The translations under genes were made by a program, and so were the position numbers. A DNA stretch of 25,759 nt from a virus, in IMG/VR virus record IMGVR_UViG_3300021963_000585, positions 1 to 25,759 of that record, one strand, 5' to 3'. The notes below the pieces were generated by a model that had not been told where the DNA came from, made no database searches, and worked only from the letters and a program-made list of their open reading frames with translations. Positions 1 through 9,349 of the stretch are shown piece after piece. Positions within the stretch are counted from its first letter, which is position 1. Each line of letters starts with the position of its first letter.

Positions 1-1
1 C

Positions 2-592
2 CGATTTGAGGAGAATAAAGACAAGAGCGATGAAGAACTCTATTTAGAAAAAGCAGCTCTTACTGCTGAGTTCGGTCGAATCGTTTGTGCGACCTTCGGA
101 AGAGTTACTTTTGCAGTCGACGAACCGCAAGCAATTATTAAAAGCTATATCAGTTCAGACGAATCAGAAGTCTTAGCTGGAGTCGATAAAGTTTTTAATA
201 AATTCGCAAGCCTTAAGTTTACTGGTCACAATATCAAACGTTTTGATATTCCTTATGCGTGTAAGCGTATCTTAATAAATGGTGAAGCTCTACCTAAAGG
301 TTTACAAGTTACTAATATGAAACCTTGGGAAATGCCATTTATTGATACTTCAGAAGTTTGGAGCTTTGGCGCATGGCAAGAAGGTTTCGCTTCACTTGAT
401 CTCTTAGCTACCTGTTTAGGTTTAGAGAGTCCGAAAGAAGAAATGCATGGTAGTGAAGTTGGAGAATATTTTAGAGCTGGCAAATTAGATGAAATTTCTA
501 AATACTGTGAACAAGATGTTTTAGCAACTATTAATGTTATCTTAAAACTTTCAGGTCAATCTATAGTAGAAGATTACGAAAAACAAGCTTGA
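2..592 (+). CDS. PolB-type 3'-5' exonuclease (DEDDy), 5'-truncated by the window edge
   Basis: The frame is open from base 2 and ends at TGA 590-592, so about 196 C-terminal residues are visible. It resembles stand-alone 3'-5' exonucleases related to the PolB proofreading domain (DNA_pol_B_exo2 type). Visible landmarks are the family-typical stretch around TAEFGRIVC, the Exo II motif TGHNIKRFDIP (N-x3-F-D) and the Exo III motif YCEQDVLATINV (Y-x3-D), which make it a DEDDy enzyme. The Exo I motif (D-x-E) must lie upstream of the window. It would remove nucleotides from 3' ends in repair or host DNA breakdown, broadly like T4 DexA. It is distinct from the proofreading domain in the polymerase at 16693-18117. 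ATG 317 is internal, because homology runs well upstream of it. The next gene starts one base after the stop. Confidence 0.85.
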   Translation, partial: RFEENKDKSDEELYLEKAALTAEFGRIVCATFGRVTFAVDEPQAIIKSYISSDESEVLAGVDKVFNKFASLKFTGHNIKRFDIPYACKRILINGEALPKGLQVTNMKPWEMPFIDTSEVWSFGAWQEGFASLDLLATCLGLESPKEEMHGSEVGEYFRAGKLDEISKYCEQDVLATINVILKLSGQSIVEDYEKQA

Positions 593-593
593 T

Positions 594-3004
<2,411 letters not shown>

Positions 3005-3034
3005 TTTTTGCCATTTCATTAGCTTCATGCCGAA

Positions 3035-3059
3035 GGGAGACGAAAGTCTCCCTTTTTTT
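3035..3059 (+). terminator. Intrinsic terminator after groEL
   Basis: A perfect 7-bp stem GGGAGAC / GTCTCCC closes a GAAA tetraloop and is followed directly by seven T. It ends the exonuclease-nuclease-groEL unit 30 bases past the groEL stop. Confidence 0.92.
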
Positions 3060-3122
3060 GTAAAAAATTTTAAAACTAAATCTAAACTTCGATGTATAAC
3101 TCTTAATATAATGAGTATAACG

Positions 3123-4295
3123 ATGACAACACTTCAAACAATAGAACAAGATGTATTTAAAAATGACACTAAATACAACACATCAATTAAATTAACTGAG
3201 GCTGATCGTAAAGCTGGAGTTAAGGTTTACTGTAAAGAAGGCTATGCACAAGAGCTGTATGATATTATGGCAAAGCATGAAGGCCAATCTATTGAAGTCG
3301 TCAAGGACTTACTTAAAGATCAGGTTTACCGAGTTGAAGCTAAGACAATTTCATTTACTGATAAAATGATTTATTGTGAAGAACTTAGTTCTAGAACAAC
3401 TATCTCAATTCCATTTAAAGAATATTCAGCTAGTCTTGATGAATTAGCAAAAGGCGTTGATACTCAATTCTACGCAATGGTCTATAAAGCATCAAAACAC
3501 GGTGAGTATTTTGGATCAGAACGTAAAGCAGCTTCAATTGCTTACAAACAAGATCTATTCAATCACCTTAACAATAATACTTGGTTTGATGTTACTATCA
3601 CCAAACTAATTAAAGGAGGTTACTTAGCTATCTACAAAAAAGAGGTTGAATGCTTTATTCCAGGTTCACATGCAGCTGCGAATATTGTGCATAACTTTAA
3701 TGATATGCTTGGTAAAACTCTTGCCGTAATGGTTGATAATTACGATCAATCAAATGACCTCTTTATTCTTTCACATAAGAAATATATTGCTGAGTCAATG
3801 CCAACAATGATTGAAAATCTAGAGTTCGGTAAAGAATATACTGGAGTTCTTACCAATCGTCCAGCTGATATTGGAGTTTTTGTTGAAATCGATGGTTACT
3901 ACACTGGCTTAGTACATAAAAGCGAATTTAAAGATTACGAAACCCTTCGTAAAACTCTTAGAACTGGTGATAAACTGCCTGTTTTCGTTAAAGATATTAC
4001 AGTTAAAGGTCCTCAATTTAGAATTGTCTTGACTCTTGTTCCAGATAATGTAAATAGTGAAAAAGCTGCTTGGCAAAAACTAAAAGAACGTACTGAAAAT
4101 CGAAGCTTCCAATATTCGGTTAATAACAAAAATAGTTCTATCTCAATCGAGGTCGATGGAGAAAGTTTTGAAGTTTCCCTAAGAAAAAAAGATTTAGAAA
4201 AAAATCTTAACAAGTTTCCATTTGTTAAAGTATCTAAAGTAAATCCTATCCAAAAGAGCGTTAAGTTCGAATTTGTTGAGCACGAAATTGCTTAA
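3123..4295 (+). CDS. S1-domain RNA-binding protein (ribosomal protein S1-like)
   Basis: 390 residues from ATG 3123; ATG 3111, four codons earlier, is an alternative. The frame stays open back to ATG 3027, but that start would run through the terminator at 3035-3059 and is rejected. Two S1-type OB-fold repeats are visible. The first is at about residues 145-225 (FDVTITKLIKGGYLAIY, ECFIPGSHAA, then FILSHKKY, the fingerprint of bacterial ribosomal S1 repeats). The second is at about 230-305 (YTGVLTN, GVFVEIDGYYTGLVHKSEF). The N-terminal 140 and C-terminal 85 residues, the latter charged, are not recognised. S1 domains bind single-stranded RNA and, in bS1, bring mRNA to the 30S subunit. Possible roles are redirecting translation to phage mRNA or binding RNA at replication forks; the sequence does not decide. 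It is followed by a large inverted repeat, not a T-tailed terminator. Confidence 0.8.
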   Translation: MTTLQTIEQDVFKNDTKYNTSIKLTEADRKAGVKVYCKEGYAQELYDIMAKHEGQSIEVVKDLLKDQVYRVEAKTISFTDKMIYCEELSSRTTISIPFKEYSASLDELAKGVDTQFYAMVYKASKHGEYFGSERKAASIAYKQDLFNHLNNNTWFDVTITKLIKGGYLAIYKKEVECFIPGSHAAANIVHNFNDMLGKTLAVMVDNYDQSNDLFILSHKKYIAESMPTMIENLEFGKEYTGVLTNRPADIGVFVEIDGYYTGLVHKSEFKDYETLRKTLRTGDKLPVFVKDITVKGPQFRIVLTLVPDNVNSEKAAWQKLKERTENRSFQYSVNNKNSSISIEVDGESFEVSLRKKDLEKNLNKFPFVKVSKVNPIQKSVKFEFVEHEIA

Positions 4296-4311
4296 AAATT
4301 ATCCTCATTGA

Positions 4312-4361
4312 GTGGCTTAGTCAAGATAGATTTATAAATAATTTAGACTTGATTAAGCCAC
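4312..4361. repeat. 14-bp inverted repeat around a TATAAATA octamer
   Basis: Arms 4312-4325 (GTGGCTTAGTCAAG) and 4348-4361 (CTTGATTAAGCCAC) pair over 14 bp with one G-T wobble. They enclose a 22-base AT-only-like spacer that contains TATAAATA (4333-4340), the T4 late promoter consensus. No T-run follows, so it is not a classic terminator. It lies between the S1-like gene and the nrdB promoter. It could be an RNA processing or 3'-stabilising hairpin, a protein-binding operator, or a late promoter inside a palindrome. Confidence 0.7.
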
Positions 4362-4390
4362 ACAAAATGCTAAACTTTTTATAATAAAAT

Positions 4391-4419
4391 TTAACTATTA
4401 GCTGAGCTATGTGTATACT
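4391..4419 (+). promoter_or_regulatory. Putative promoter for nrdB
   Basis: TTAACT (4391-4396), a 17-base spacer and TATACT (4414-4419) form a sigma70-like pair 29 bases before the nrdB start. The -10 lies in GTATACTAGTC, an 11-mer repeated exactly at 9495-9505 before the ssDNA-binding protein gene. Confidence 0.5.
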
Positions 4420-4447
4420 AGTCTTGTCTAAAAAAATTAGAAACTAA

Positions 4448-5452
4448 ATGTCAAACTTATTCACCGATCGCATAGAATACAAACCATTTGAATACCCTGT
4501 TTACTATACCGAGGGCTGGTTAAAGCAGATGCAGGCCTTCTGGCTTCACACTGAAATCTCTATGCAAAGTGATGTTAAAGACTGGAATGAAAACCTATCC
4601 CCAGCTGAAAAGAACCTCGTAGGTAACATCTTATTGGGTTTTGCTCAAACTGAATGTGCCGTTTCTGATTACTGGACCGGGATGGTTACTAAATGGTTTC
4701 CTAAACATGAAATTAGACAAATGGCAATGTCTTTCGGTTCTCAAGAAACAGTACATGCTGTTGCCTATTCTTATCTTAATGAAACCCTAGGTTTAGAAGA
4801 CTTTAAAGCATTTTTACATGAGCCTTCAATGGCTGCTAAGTTTGAATATTTAATGGGAACTAAAAGCGAGTATACCCATGAAGATTTAGCAAAATCTGCA
4901 GATGCTCGTCGTGATGTAGCTCGTTCACTTGCTATTTTCTCAGCTTTCGCTGAAGGCGTTTCCCTTTATTCATCATTTGCTGTTCTCTATTCTTTTCAAA
5001 TGCGCAATCTTCTTAAAGGAATTGGTCAGCAAATGAAATGGTCAGTTAGAGACGAAAGTTTACACTCAAAAATGGGATGTCAACTTTTTAATCATATGTG
5101 TTCTGAATATCCAGAGCTAAGAAGTCAAGTTCAAGCAGAAGTAGAAGAAGCTGCTAACTGTATCGTTGAAATGGAACTTGCATATATCGAAAAGATTTTT
5201 GAAATGGGAGACCTTGAAAATCTTAAAGAAGCGGACCTTAAAGAATTTATTAAGAAACGTGCAAACGAAAAACTTAATGAATTAGGTTATGAAGTAGTAT
5301 TTGAGTATAACAACGAGATGGCAAGTAACCTTGACTGGTTTTATCACCTTACCGGAGGACACACACATACTGACTTCTTTGCAATTCGCCCTACTGATTA
5401 TGCTAAAGCTGGAGAGGACGAAAACTGGGACGAAGATGATTTATTTAGTTAA
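4448..5452 (+). CDS. nrdB: Ribonucleotide reductase class I, small subunit
   Basis: 334 residues. It makes the metal/tyrosyl-radical cofactor that NrdA uses to reduce ribonucleotides. The di-metal ligand set reads E69, E100, H103, E169, E203 and H206. The spacings (31 residues between the first two carboxylates, 34 between E169 and E203) match E. coli D84/E115/H118/E204/E238/H241, and Y107 sits at the radical-tyrosine position (E-x2-H-x3-Y). The first ligand is Glu where E. coli has Asp. The tail ends in an acidic, aromatic segment (NWDEDDLFS), as expected for the peptide that docks on the large subunit. It is first in an nrdB - small ORF - nrdA cluster with its own putative promoter and 2 bases from the next start. 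Confidence 0.96.
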   Translation: MSNLFTDRIEYKPFEYPVYYTEGWLKQMQAFWLHTEISMQSDVKDWNENLSPAEKNLVGNILLGFAQTECAVSDYWTGMVTKWFPKHEIRQMAMSFGSQETVHAVAYSYLNETLGLEDFKAFLHEPSMAAKFEYLMGTKSEYTHEDLAKSADARRDVARSLAIFSAFAEGVSLYSSFAVLYSFQMRNLLKGIGQQMKWSVRDESLHSKMGCQLFNHMCSEYPELRSQVQAEVEEAANCIVEMELAYIEKIFEMGDLENLKEADLKEFIKKRANEKLNELGYEVVFEYNNEMASNLDWFYHLTGGHTHTDFFAIRPTDYAKAGEDENWDEDDLFS

Positions 5453-5454
5453 TC

Positions 5455-5652
5455 ATGTCTATTATTAATTGGGAATTACACCGAAAACTTATGGAACAAC
5501 CTAAAACGATTAAGATTTGTACTGGCGTAGGCTTAAATCAATTCTTTCCTGAATACGTTACTATTGAAATACCTCAAGAAAATACTATAGCTACCGACTA
5601 TATTTATGAAAAAGAGGACTTCACAAAAGATAAAGAACAAAATAACAAATAA
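5455..5652 (+). CDS. Small hypothetical protein between nrdB and nrdA
   Basis: 65 residues; family not recognised. It starts 2 bases after the nrdB stop and ends 1 base before the nrdA ATG, so the three genes appear co-transcribed and translationally coupled. There is no signal peptide, membrane segment or Cys pair that would suggest a glutaredoxin. The C-terminus is strongly charged (EKEDFTKDKEQNNK). Tight packing between two RNR genes suggests a real gene, possibly connected with RNR, but that is context only. Confidence 0.6.
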   Translation: MSIINWELHRKLMEQPKTIKICTGVGLNQFFPEYVTIEIPQENTIATDYIYEKEDFTKDKEQNNK

Positions 5653-5653
5653 A

Positions 5654-7459
5654 ATGGCAGAAGAAGAAATAAAAAATTGGGGAGAAGAATTTGGCTGGGA
5701 AATCGGAGTTGATTTTCCAGTTTGGGCAAATACTGAAATTTACGTAAAAACCGTATCTAAGGGATATCTCCTAGCTGGCGAAACACCAAAAGATGCTTAT
5801 TGGAGAGTAGCTACTGCTGTAGCAAAAAGATTAAAAAAACCAGAGCTAGCATCTAAGTTTTTTGATTATATCTTTAGAGGTTGGTTAAACTTAGCAACTC
5901 CAGTATTTTCTAATACTGGTACTGAAAGGGGTCTTCCTATTTCTTGTTTTGGAATTGATATTGCAGATTCAATCGCAGATATTGGTACTAAAAACCTAGA
6001 GTTAATGCTCTTGGCTAAACACGGTGGAGGAGTCGGTATTGGAATAAATCAAGTTCGTCCAGCAGGGTCAAATATTTCTCAAAACGGTACCTCAGATGGA
6101 GTTGTTCCATTTATCAAGATTTTTGATAGTTCAGTTTTAGCAACTAACCAAGGAAACGTTCGTCGTGGAGCAGCATCAGTAAATATTGATATTGAACATG
6201 GCGATTTCTGGGAATGGTTAGAAATTAGGGAGCCTAAAGGTGATGTAAATCGTCAGTGTTTAAATATGCACCAATGCGTAGTTGTATCTGACGACTTTAT
6301 GCAACGTTTAGAGAATGGAGACAAAGACGCTAGAAAACGTTGGGCTGCAGTCTTAAGAAAACGTAAAGCTACTGGTGAGCCTTATGTTATGTACAAAGGT
6401 AATATTAACCGTGCAAATCCAGAAGCTTACAAAAAGAACGGACTTAAAGTCTATATGACTAATATTTGTTCTGAAATTACCCTTCATACTGATGAGAATC
6501 ACTCATTCGTTTGCTGTTTAAGTTCACTAAACTTAGCAAAATACGAAGAGTGGAAAGATACTGACCTAATCTACACAGCTACTTGGTTCCTAGATGGTGT
6601 ACTTGAAGAGTTTATCCAGCGTGCTAAATACATGAGAGGATTTGATAATTCAGTACGTTCTGCTGAAAAAGGTAGAGCACTAGGTTTAGGAGTTTTAGGA
6701 TGGCATACTTATCTACAAAACAAGAATATTCCATTTGACAGTCTTCCTGCTCAATTTGAAACCAGAAAGATCTTTAGTCAATTAAAGATTGAAAGCGAAC
6801 GTGCTTCAATGGACATGGCTAGAGAATATGGTGAGCCGTTATGGTGTGTTGGTACAGGAATGCGTAACTCTCATTTACGTGCAATTGCGCCAACTGTTTC
6901 TAATTCTAAATTAAGTGGAAACGTTTCTGCTGGAATTGAACCTTGGGCAGCTAACGTATTTACTGAGCAAACTGCGAAAGGAACGTTTATTCGTAAAAAT
7001 CCTTCCCTAGAGAGGCTCTTAGAAAAGATAGGACATAATACTAAAGAGGTTTGGGATAAGATCCTAGAAGATGGCGGATCTGTCCAGGATTTAGCTGTAC
7101 TTGATAATTATTGGGTAAAGCTTGGAGAACCACAAGTATATACCACTACTAAGAAAAATAAGATGACTCCAATGGAGCAAGGCGATCTAGTTCCAGTAAA
7201 AGACGTTTATCTTACTTTTAAAGAGTTAAACCAAATGGAAATCGTTCGACAAGCAGGAATTCGCCAACAATATGTTGACCAAGCAGTTTCCTTAAATCTT
7301 GCTTTTCCAAATGAGGCTGAACCCAAGTTTATTAATCAAGTACACTTAGAAGCCTATAATGCTGGGGTTAAGACACTTTATTATATGCGAACGGAATCAG
7401 TACTTCGCGGAGATATTGCAGCTAGAGCAATGACCGATTGTTTATCATGTGATGGCTGA
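5654..7459 (+). CDS. nrdA: Ribonucleotide reductase class I, large (catalytic) subunit
   Basis: 601 residues from ATG 5654, which lies one base past the upstream stop. The in-frame ATG at 5606 would add 16 unusual Lys-rich residues overlapping the previous gene and is less likely. Catalytic residues: C98 in PISCFG (redox cysteine), N270/C272/E274 in TNICSEITL (thiyl radical triad), C287 in FVCCLSSLNL (second redox cysteine) and Y576/Y577 in TLYYMRT (radical transfer). The C-terminal CLSC pair (C596, C599) is for re-reduction. At about 600 residues it is shorter than the roughly 750 of E. coli NrdA. The N-terminus goes straight into the catalytic barrel, so the regulatory ATP-cone is absent and dATP shut-off through it is not expected. 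Works with NrdB encoded just upstream. Confidence 0.96.
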   Translation: MAEEEIKNWGEEFGWEIGVDFPVWANTEIYVKTVSKGYLLAGETPKDAYWRVATAVAKRLKKPELASKFFDYIFRGWLNLATPVFSNTGTERGLPISCFGIDIADSIADIGTKNLELMLLAKHGGGVGIGINQVRPAGSNISQNGTSDGVVPFIKIFDSSVLATNQGNVRRGAASVNIDIEHGDFWEWLEIREPKGDVNRQCLNMHQCVVVSDDFMQRLENGDKDARKRWAAVLRKRKATGEPYVMYKGNINRANPEAYKKNGLKVYMTNICSEITLHTDENHSFVCCLSSLNLAKYEEWKDTDLIYTATWFLDGVLEEFIQRAKYMRGFDNSVRSAEKGRALGLGVLGWHTYLQNKNIPFDSLPAQFETRKIFSQLKIESERASMDMAREYGEPLWCVGTGMRNSHLRAIAPTVSNSKLSGNVSAGIEPWAANVFTEQTAKGTFIRKNPSLERLLEKIGHNTKEVWDKILEDGGSVQDLAVLDNYWVKLGEPQVYTTTKKNKMTPMEQGDLVPVKDVYLTFKELNQMEIVRQAGIRQQYVDQAVSLNLAFPNEAEPKFINQVHLEAYNAGVKTLYYMRTESVLRGDIAARAMTDCLSCDG

Positions 7460-7478
7460 TGATTATAAACTACTACTT

Positions 7479-7510
7479 AAAAAGCAGCAATCCTAATTGC
7501 TGCTTTTTTT
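7479..7510 (+). terminator. Intrinsic terminator after nrdA
   Basis: AAAAAGCAGCAA (7479-7490) pairs with TTGCTGCTTTTT around a 6-base TCCTAA loop and ends in seven T. It separates nrdA from the late-type unit that starts seven bases later. Confidence 0.92.
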
Positions 7511-7516
7511 ATGTAA

Positions 7517-7530
7517 GATAAATAACTAAA
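7517..7530 (+). promoter_or_regulatory. Putative T4-type late promoter for the capsid-cargo operon
   Basis: GATAAATAACTAAA lies 25 bases before ATG 7542 and just after a terminator. It differs from the T4 late consensus TATAAATA at one base. A near copy, GATAAATAATTAAA, lies at the same kind of distance upstream of the tail sheath gene on the other strand. T4 late promoters need only this -10 element with gp55/gp33 and the clamp; those factors are not in this window. Confidence 0.5.
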
Positions 7531-7541
7531 AAGAATTAGTA

Positions 7542-7778
7542 ATGATCCTAAAATTTACCGAATTCATTAACGAAAATTCCAAAGAAGATACTCTATTTGA
7601 TACAGTTAAGAAAAATCAAGTAGTTATGTATGCTGGCGCTCGTTTTAAAGTCAAAGACCTTAATCCTGATGGTGCACATGAATTAGAAGCAGTAAAAGCT
7701 AAAGAAGGAGAGAAACCTAGTAAAGTTAAATTAAATCGAGCTCAGTTTAATCAAAAATGTAGAGAAATCAATGACTAA
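7542..7778 (+). CDS. Small protein with T4-like capsid-targeting N-terminus
   Basis: 78 residues. The N-terminus MILKFTEFINEN matches the pattern of the T4 internal-protein capsid-targeting peptide (MKTYQEFIAEA in T4 IPs): aromatic, two residues, then F-I-x-E. T4 prohead protease gp21 cuts after (I/L)-x-E, so cleavage after E11 is predicted, releasing a small Lys-rich mature protein (many K and E, no Cys pairs, no membrane segment). The mature function is unknown. It is first gene of a late-type unit and overlaps the next start by 8 bases. Two further genes downstream carry the same type of N-terminus. Confidence 0.7.
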   Translation: MILKFTEFINENSKEDTLFDTVKKNQVVMYAGARFKVKDLNPDGAHELEAVKAKEGEKPSKVKLNRAQFNQKCREIND

Positions 7779-8268
7779 ACACATTAAAAAATACTCTCAA
7801 TTTATTTTTGAAGCCGATGAAGCTATGGGAGTTGACCCAATGGCAACTGGTGCTGCTCCTGCAAAACCGGCAACTCGTTATAAATTTATCTTTATTTCAG
7901 ATAAAAGTGATGAAGGAGTTTCTCGTAAAAAGTATCCAGATGGAAGTGTAGTCGTTACGTATAACTGCTATTCTCTAAATGACAATGAATTAGAGAAGTG
8001 GATTAAAGATAACGTTGTAAAAAGCGATAAAGACAAATCTGCTAAAAACGAAATAGAAGTTCGTCAAGAAAATATCAGCAAGTTAGTCAAAGGAGACAAA
8101 ACTACTACCGCTAAAGAAGATGTTATCTACCTTGAAAAATTACGTAGAGCGTTAGGTGCAAACTTAGTAGGCCGTGTTGAACCAGTAGTTGATGTTGTCT
8201 ATACTCGAGACGGTCAACCAACTACTACCGATATTGATGTTACCTTCATAAATAGCAAAGAAAAATAA
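7771..8268 (+). CDS. Putative internal head protein with capsid-targeting N-terminus
   Basis: 165 residues; mature domain not recognised. The N-terminus contains KKYSQFIFEADE, which aligns with T4 IP peptides (KTYQEFIAEA); prohead protease cleavage after E14 (I-F-E) is predicted. A low-complexity Ala/Pro linker (about 25-36) follows, then a probable alpha/beta domain with alternating strands (YKFIFISDK, GSVVVTYNCY, VEPVVDVVYT) and a charged, Lys-rich middle. The C-terminal strand (TDIDVTFINSKEK) suggests a compact fold. It overlaps the upstream gene by 8 bases and the next start by 1 (TAATG), so the three genes are translationally coupled. Packaging inside the capsid is inferred from the N-terminus and the late-type promoter. 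Confidence 0.7.
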   Translation: MTKHIKKYSQFIFEADEAMGVDPMATGAAPAKPATRYKFIFISDKSDEGVSRKKYPDGSVVVTYNCYSLNDNELEKWIKDNVVKSDKDKSAKNEIEVRQENISKLVKGDKTTTAKEDVIYLEKLRRALGANLVGRVEPVVDVVYTRDGQPTTTDIDVTFINSKEK

Positions 8269-9017
8269 TGGTACTTTCTTTTACTGAATTTATTAATGAA
8301 AATGAATCAGCTAATCTTGCATTTCTCAAGAAGTTAGCAAAACATGTCATTAATAAAGTAAAAGATTTAGACCGCTCTGAAGATCAAGAATATCAAATCA
8401 TTGACCGTTCTGAATTGACAGACCCTTTCCTTTTTGACCTAATTGTCTATTTACGAAGAGATCGAAACCCTAACTTTAAAGAGGACGAACATTTTAATGG
8501 ACTTGCTTGGGAACTTATTAACTTTCAAGATCTTGGCTATTCAATTGATGCTAATACTTATGTTAATACTGGAGACTTAACTGTTCCAGAAATAAAAGTA
8601 CATATCCTATTAGATCCAACCAAGGAGCCTTTATCATATAATAAACTATTCAATAGAGTATACGATATCTTAATTCACGAAACTAACCACTTAGATCAAG
8701 TAGGAATAAATCGTGATCCATTTAATGTTAAACCAAGTACTCAAGAGGACAGAAAAGCTGCAAAAGGTTCATATCAATACTTTTTATTACCTGATGAAAT
8801 TGAATCAATGGTAGAAGGAATGTATGGTAAATCAGAAGAGTCCAATACTCCATTAGATCAAGTATTTTTTGATTACTTATCTCCACTTGTTAAAAGTAGA
8901 TTTATGACCACTCAAGAATTAGCTAAAGTTATGCAAGTATGGGTTACTCATGCAGTTGAAACCTATCCAAATGCTAAGTTTTCATCAAAAGTAGACGATA
9001 TTATCAATAATCTTTAA
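8268..9017 (+). CDS. HExxH metalloprotease-like protein with capsid-targeting N-terminus
   Basis: 249 residues. The first 12 residues, MVLSFTEFINEN, match those of the gene at 7542 at 10 of 12 positions and fit the T4 capsid-targeting pattern, with cleavage predicted after E11 (I-N-E). The mature part carries HETNH at 137-141 (HExxH) in a helix (YDILIHETNHLDQ). About 38 residues later comes LPDEIES, where E177 or E179 could be the third zinc ligand; this spacing is typical of gluzincin-like families with a P-x-E-x-E signature. There is no secretion signal or membrane segment. The simplest reading is a zinc-dependent protease packaged in the head and delivered with the DNA. Proteolysis, packaging and target are not shown by sequence. 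A non-enzymatic HExxH match remains possible, though motif context argues against chance. Confidence 0.7.
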   Translation: MVLSFTEFINENESANLAFLKKLAKHVINKVKDLDRSEDQEYQIIDRSELTDPFLFDLIVYLRRDRNPNFKEDEHFNGLAWELINFQDLGYSIDANTYVNTGDLTVPEIKVHILLDPTKEPLSYNKLFNRVYDILIHETNHLDQVGINRDPFNVKPSTQEDRKAAKGSYQYFLLPDEIESMVEGMYGKSEESNTPLDQVFFDYLSPLVKSRFMTTQELAKVMQVWVTHAVETYPNAKFSSKVDDIINNL

Positions 9018-9061
9018 AACCTATTCCTAAATCGTAGTAAAATACTCTAAAATTATTACAA

Positions 9062-9325
9062 ATGAACGATTTTGAAAAACTAAAAGAAGAGATCGCAGCA
9101 GTACAGGCTACTGTTTTTGGTCCAATTAACGATTTGATTACTGCAGCGGAAGATGACGCCGTTAAATACTACGACAAAGGAGTAAAATCTGCAGGCAACC
9201 GTCTTAAAAAGACAATGCAAGAAATTCGTAAAGCAATTAAGCACCCAGCAGTTAAAGCTGAAATGACTAAAGTTCAAGAAGGTGCAAAAGCTCTTCGTCA
9301 AAAATTAGTTGACGCTAGTAAATAA
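9062..9325 (+). CDS. Histone H1-like (Hc1-type) basic protein
   Basis: 87 residues, helical, Lys-rich. The segment YYDKGVKSAGNRLKKTMQEI resembles Hc1/histone H1-like proteins, which are widespread in Bacteroidota (typically F-Y-D-K-G-N-K-A-A-G-x-R-x-R-K-x-M-Q-E-L). The second half (KAIKHPAVKAEMTKVQEG) is basic and helical, fitting non-specific DNA binding. In the phage it might condense packaged DNA or act on the host nucleoid. It has no capsid-targeting N-terminus, unlike the three genes before it, but shares their transcription unit up to the terminator at 9350. The 14 bases before its start (TAAAATTATTACAA) are identical to those before the ssDNA-binding protein gene. Confidence 0.65.
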   Translation: MNDFEKLKEEIAAVQATVFGPINDLITAAEDDAVKYYDKGVKSAGNRLKKTMQEIRKAIKHPAVKAEMTKVQEGAKALRQKLVDASK

Positions 9326-9349
9326 TTTGTTTTTGTTTTTAAGTTATAG

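Noticed and set aside
3027-3122. Longer start for the S1-like protein at ATG 3027
   Set aside because: The first codons would lie inside the groEL terminator hairpin (3035-3059), and the extra residues do not look like a domain.
5606-5653. Upstream start for NrdA at ATG 5606
   Set aside because: It adds 16 Lys/Thr-rich residues overlapping the previous gene; ATG 5654 follows that gene's stop directly and begins a normal NrdA N-terminus.
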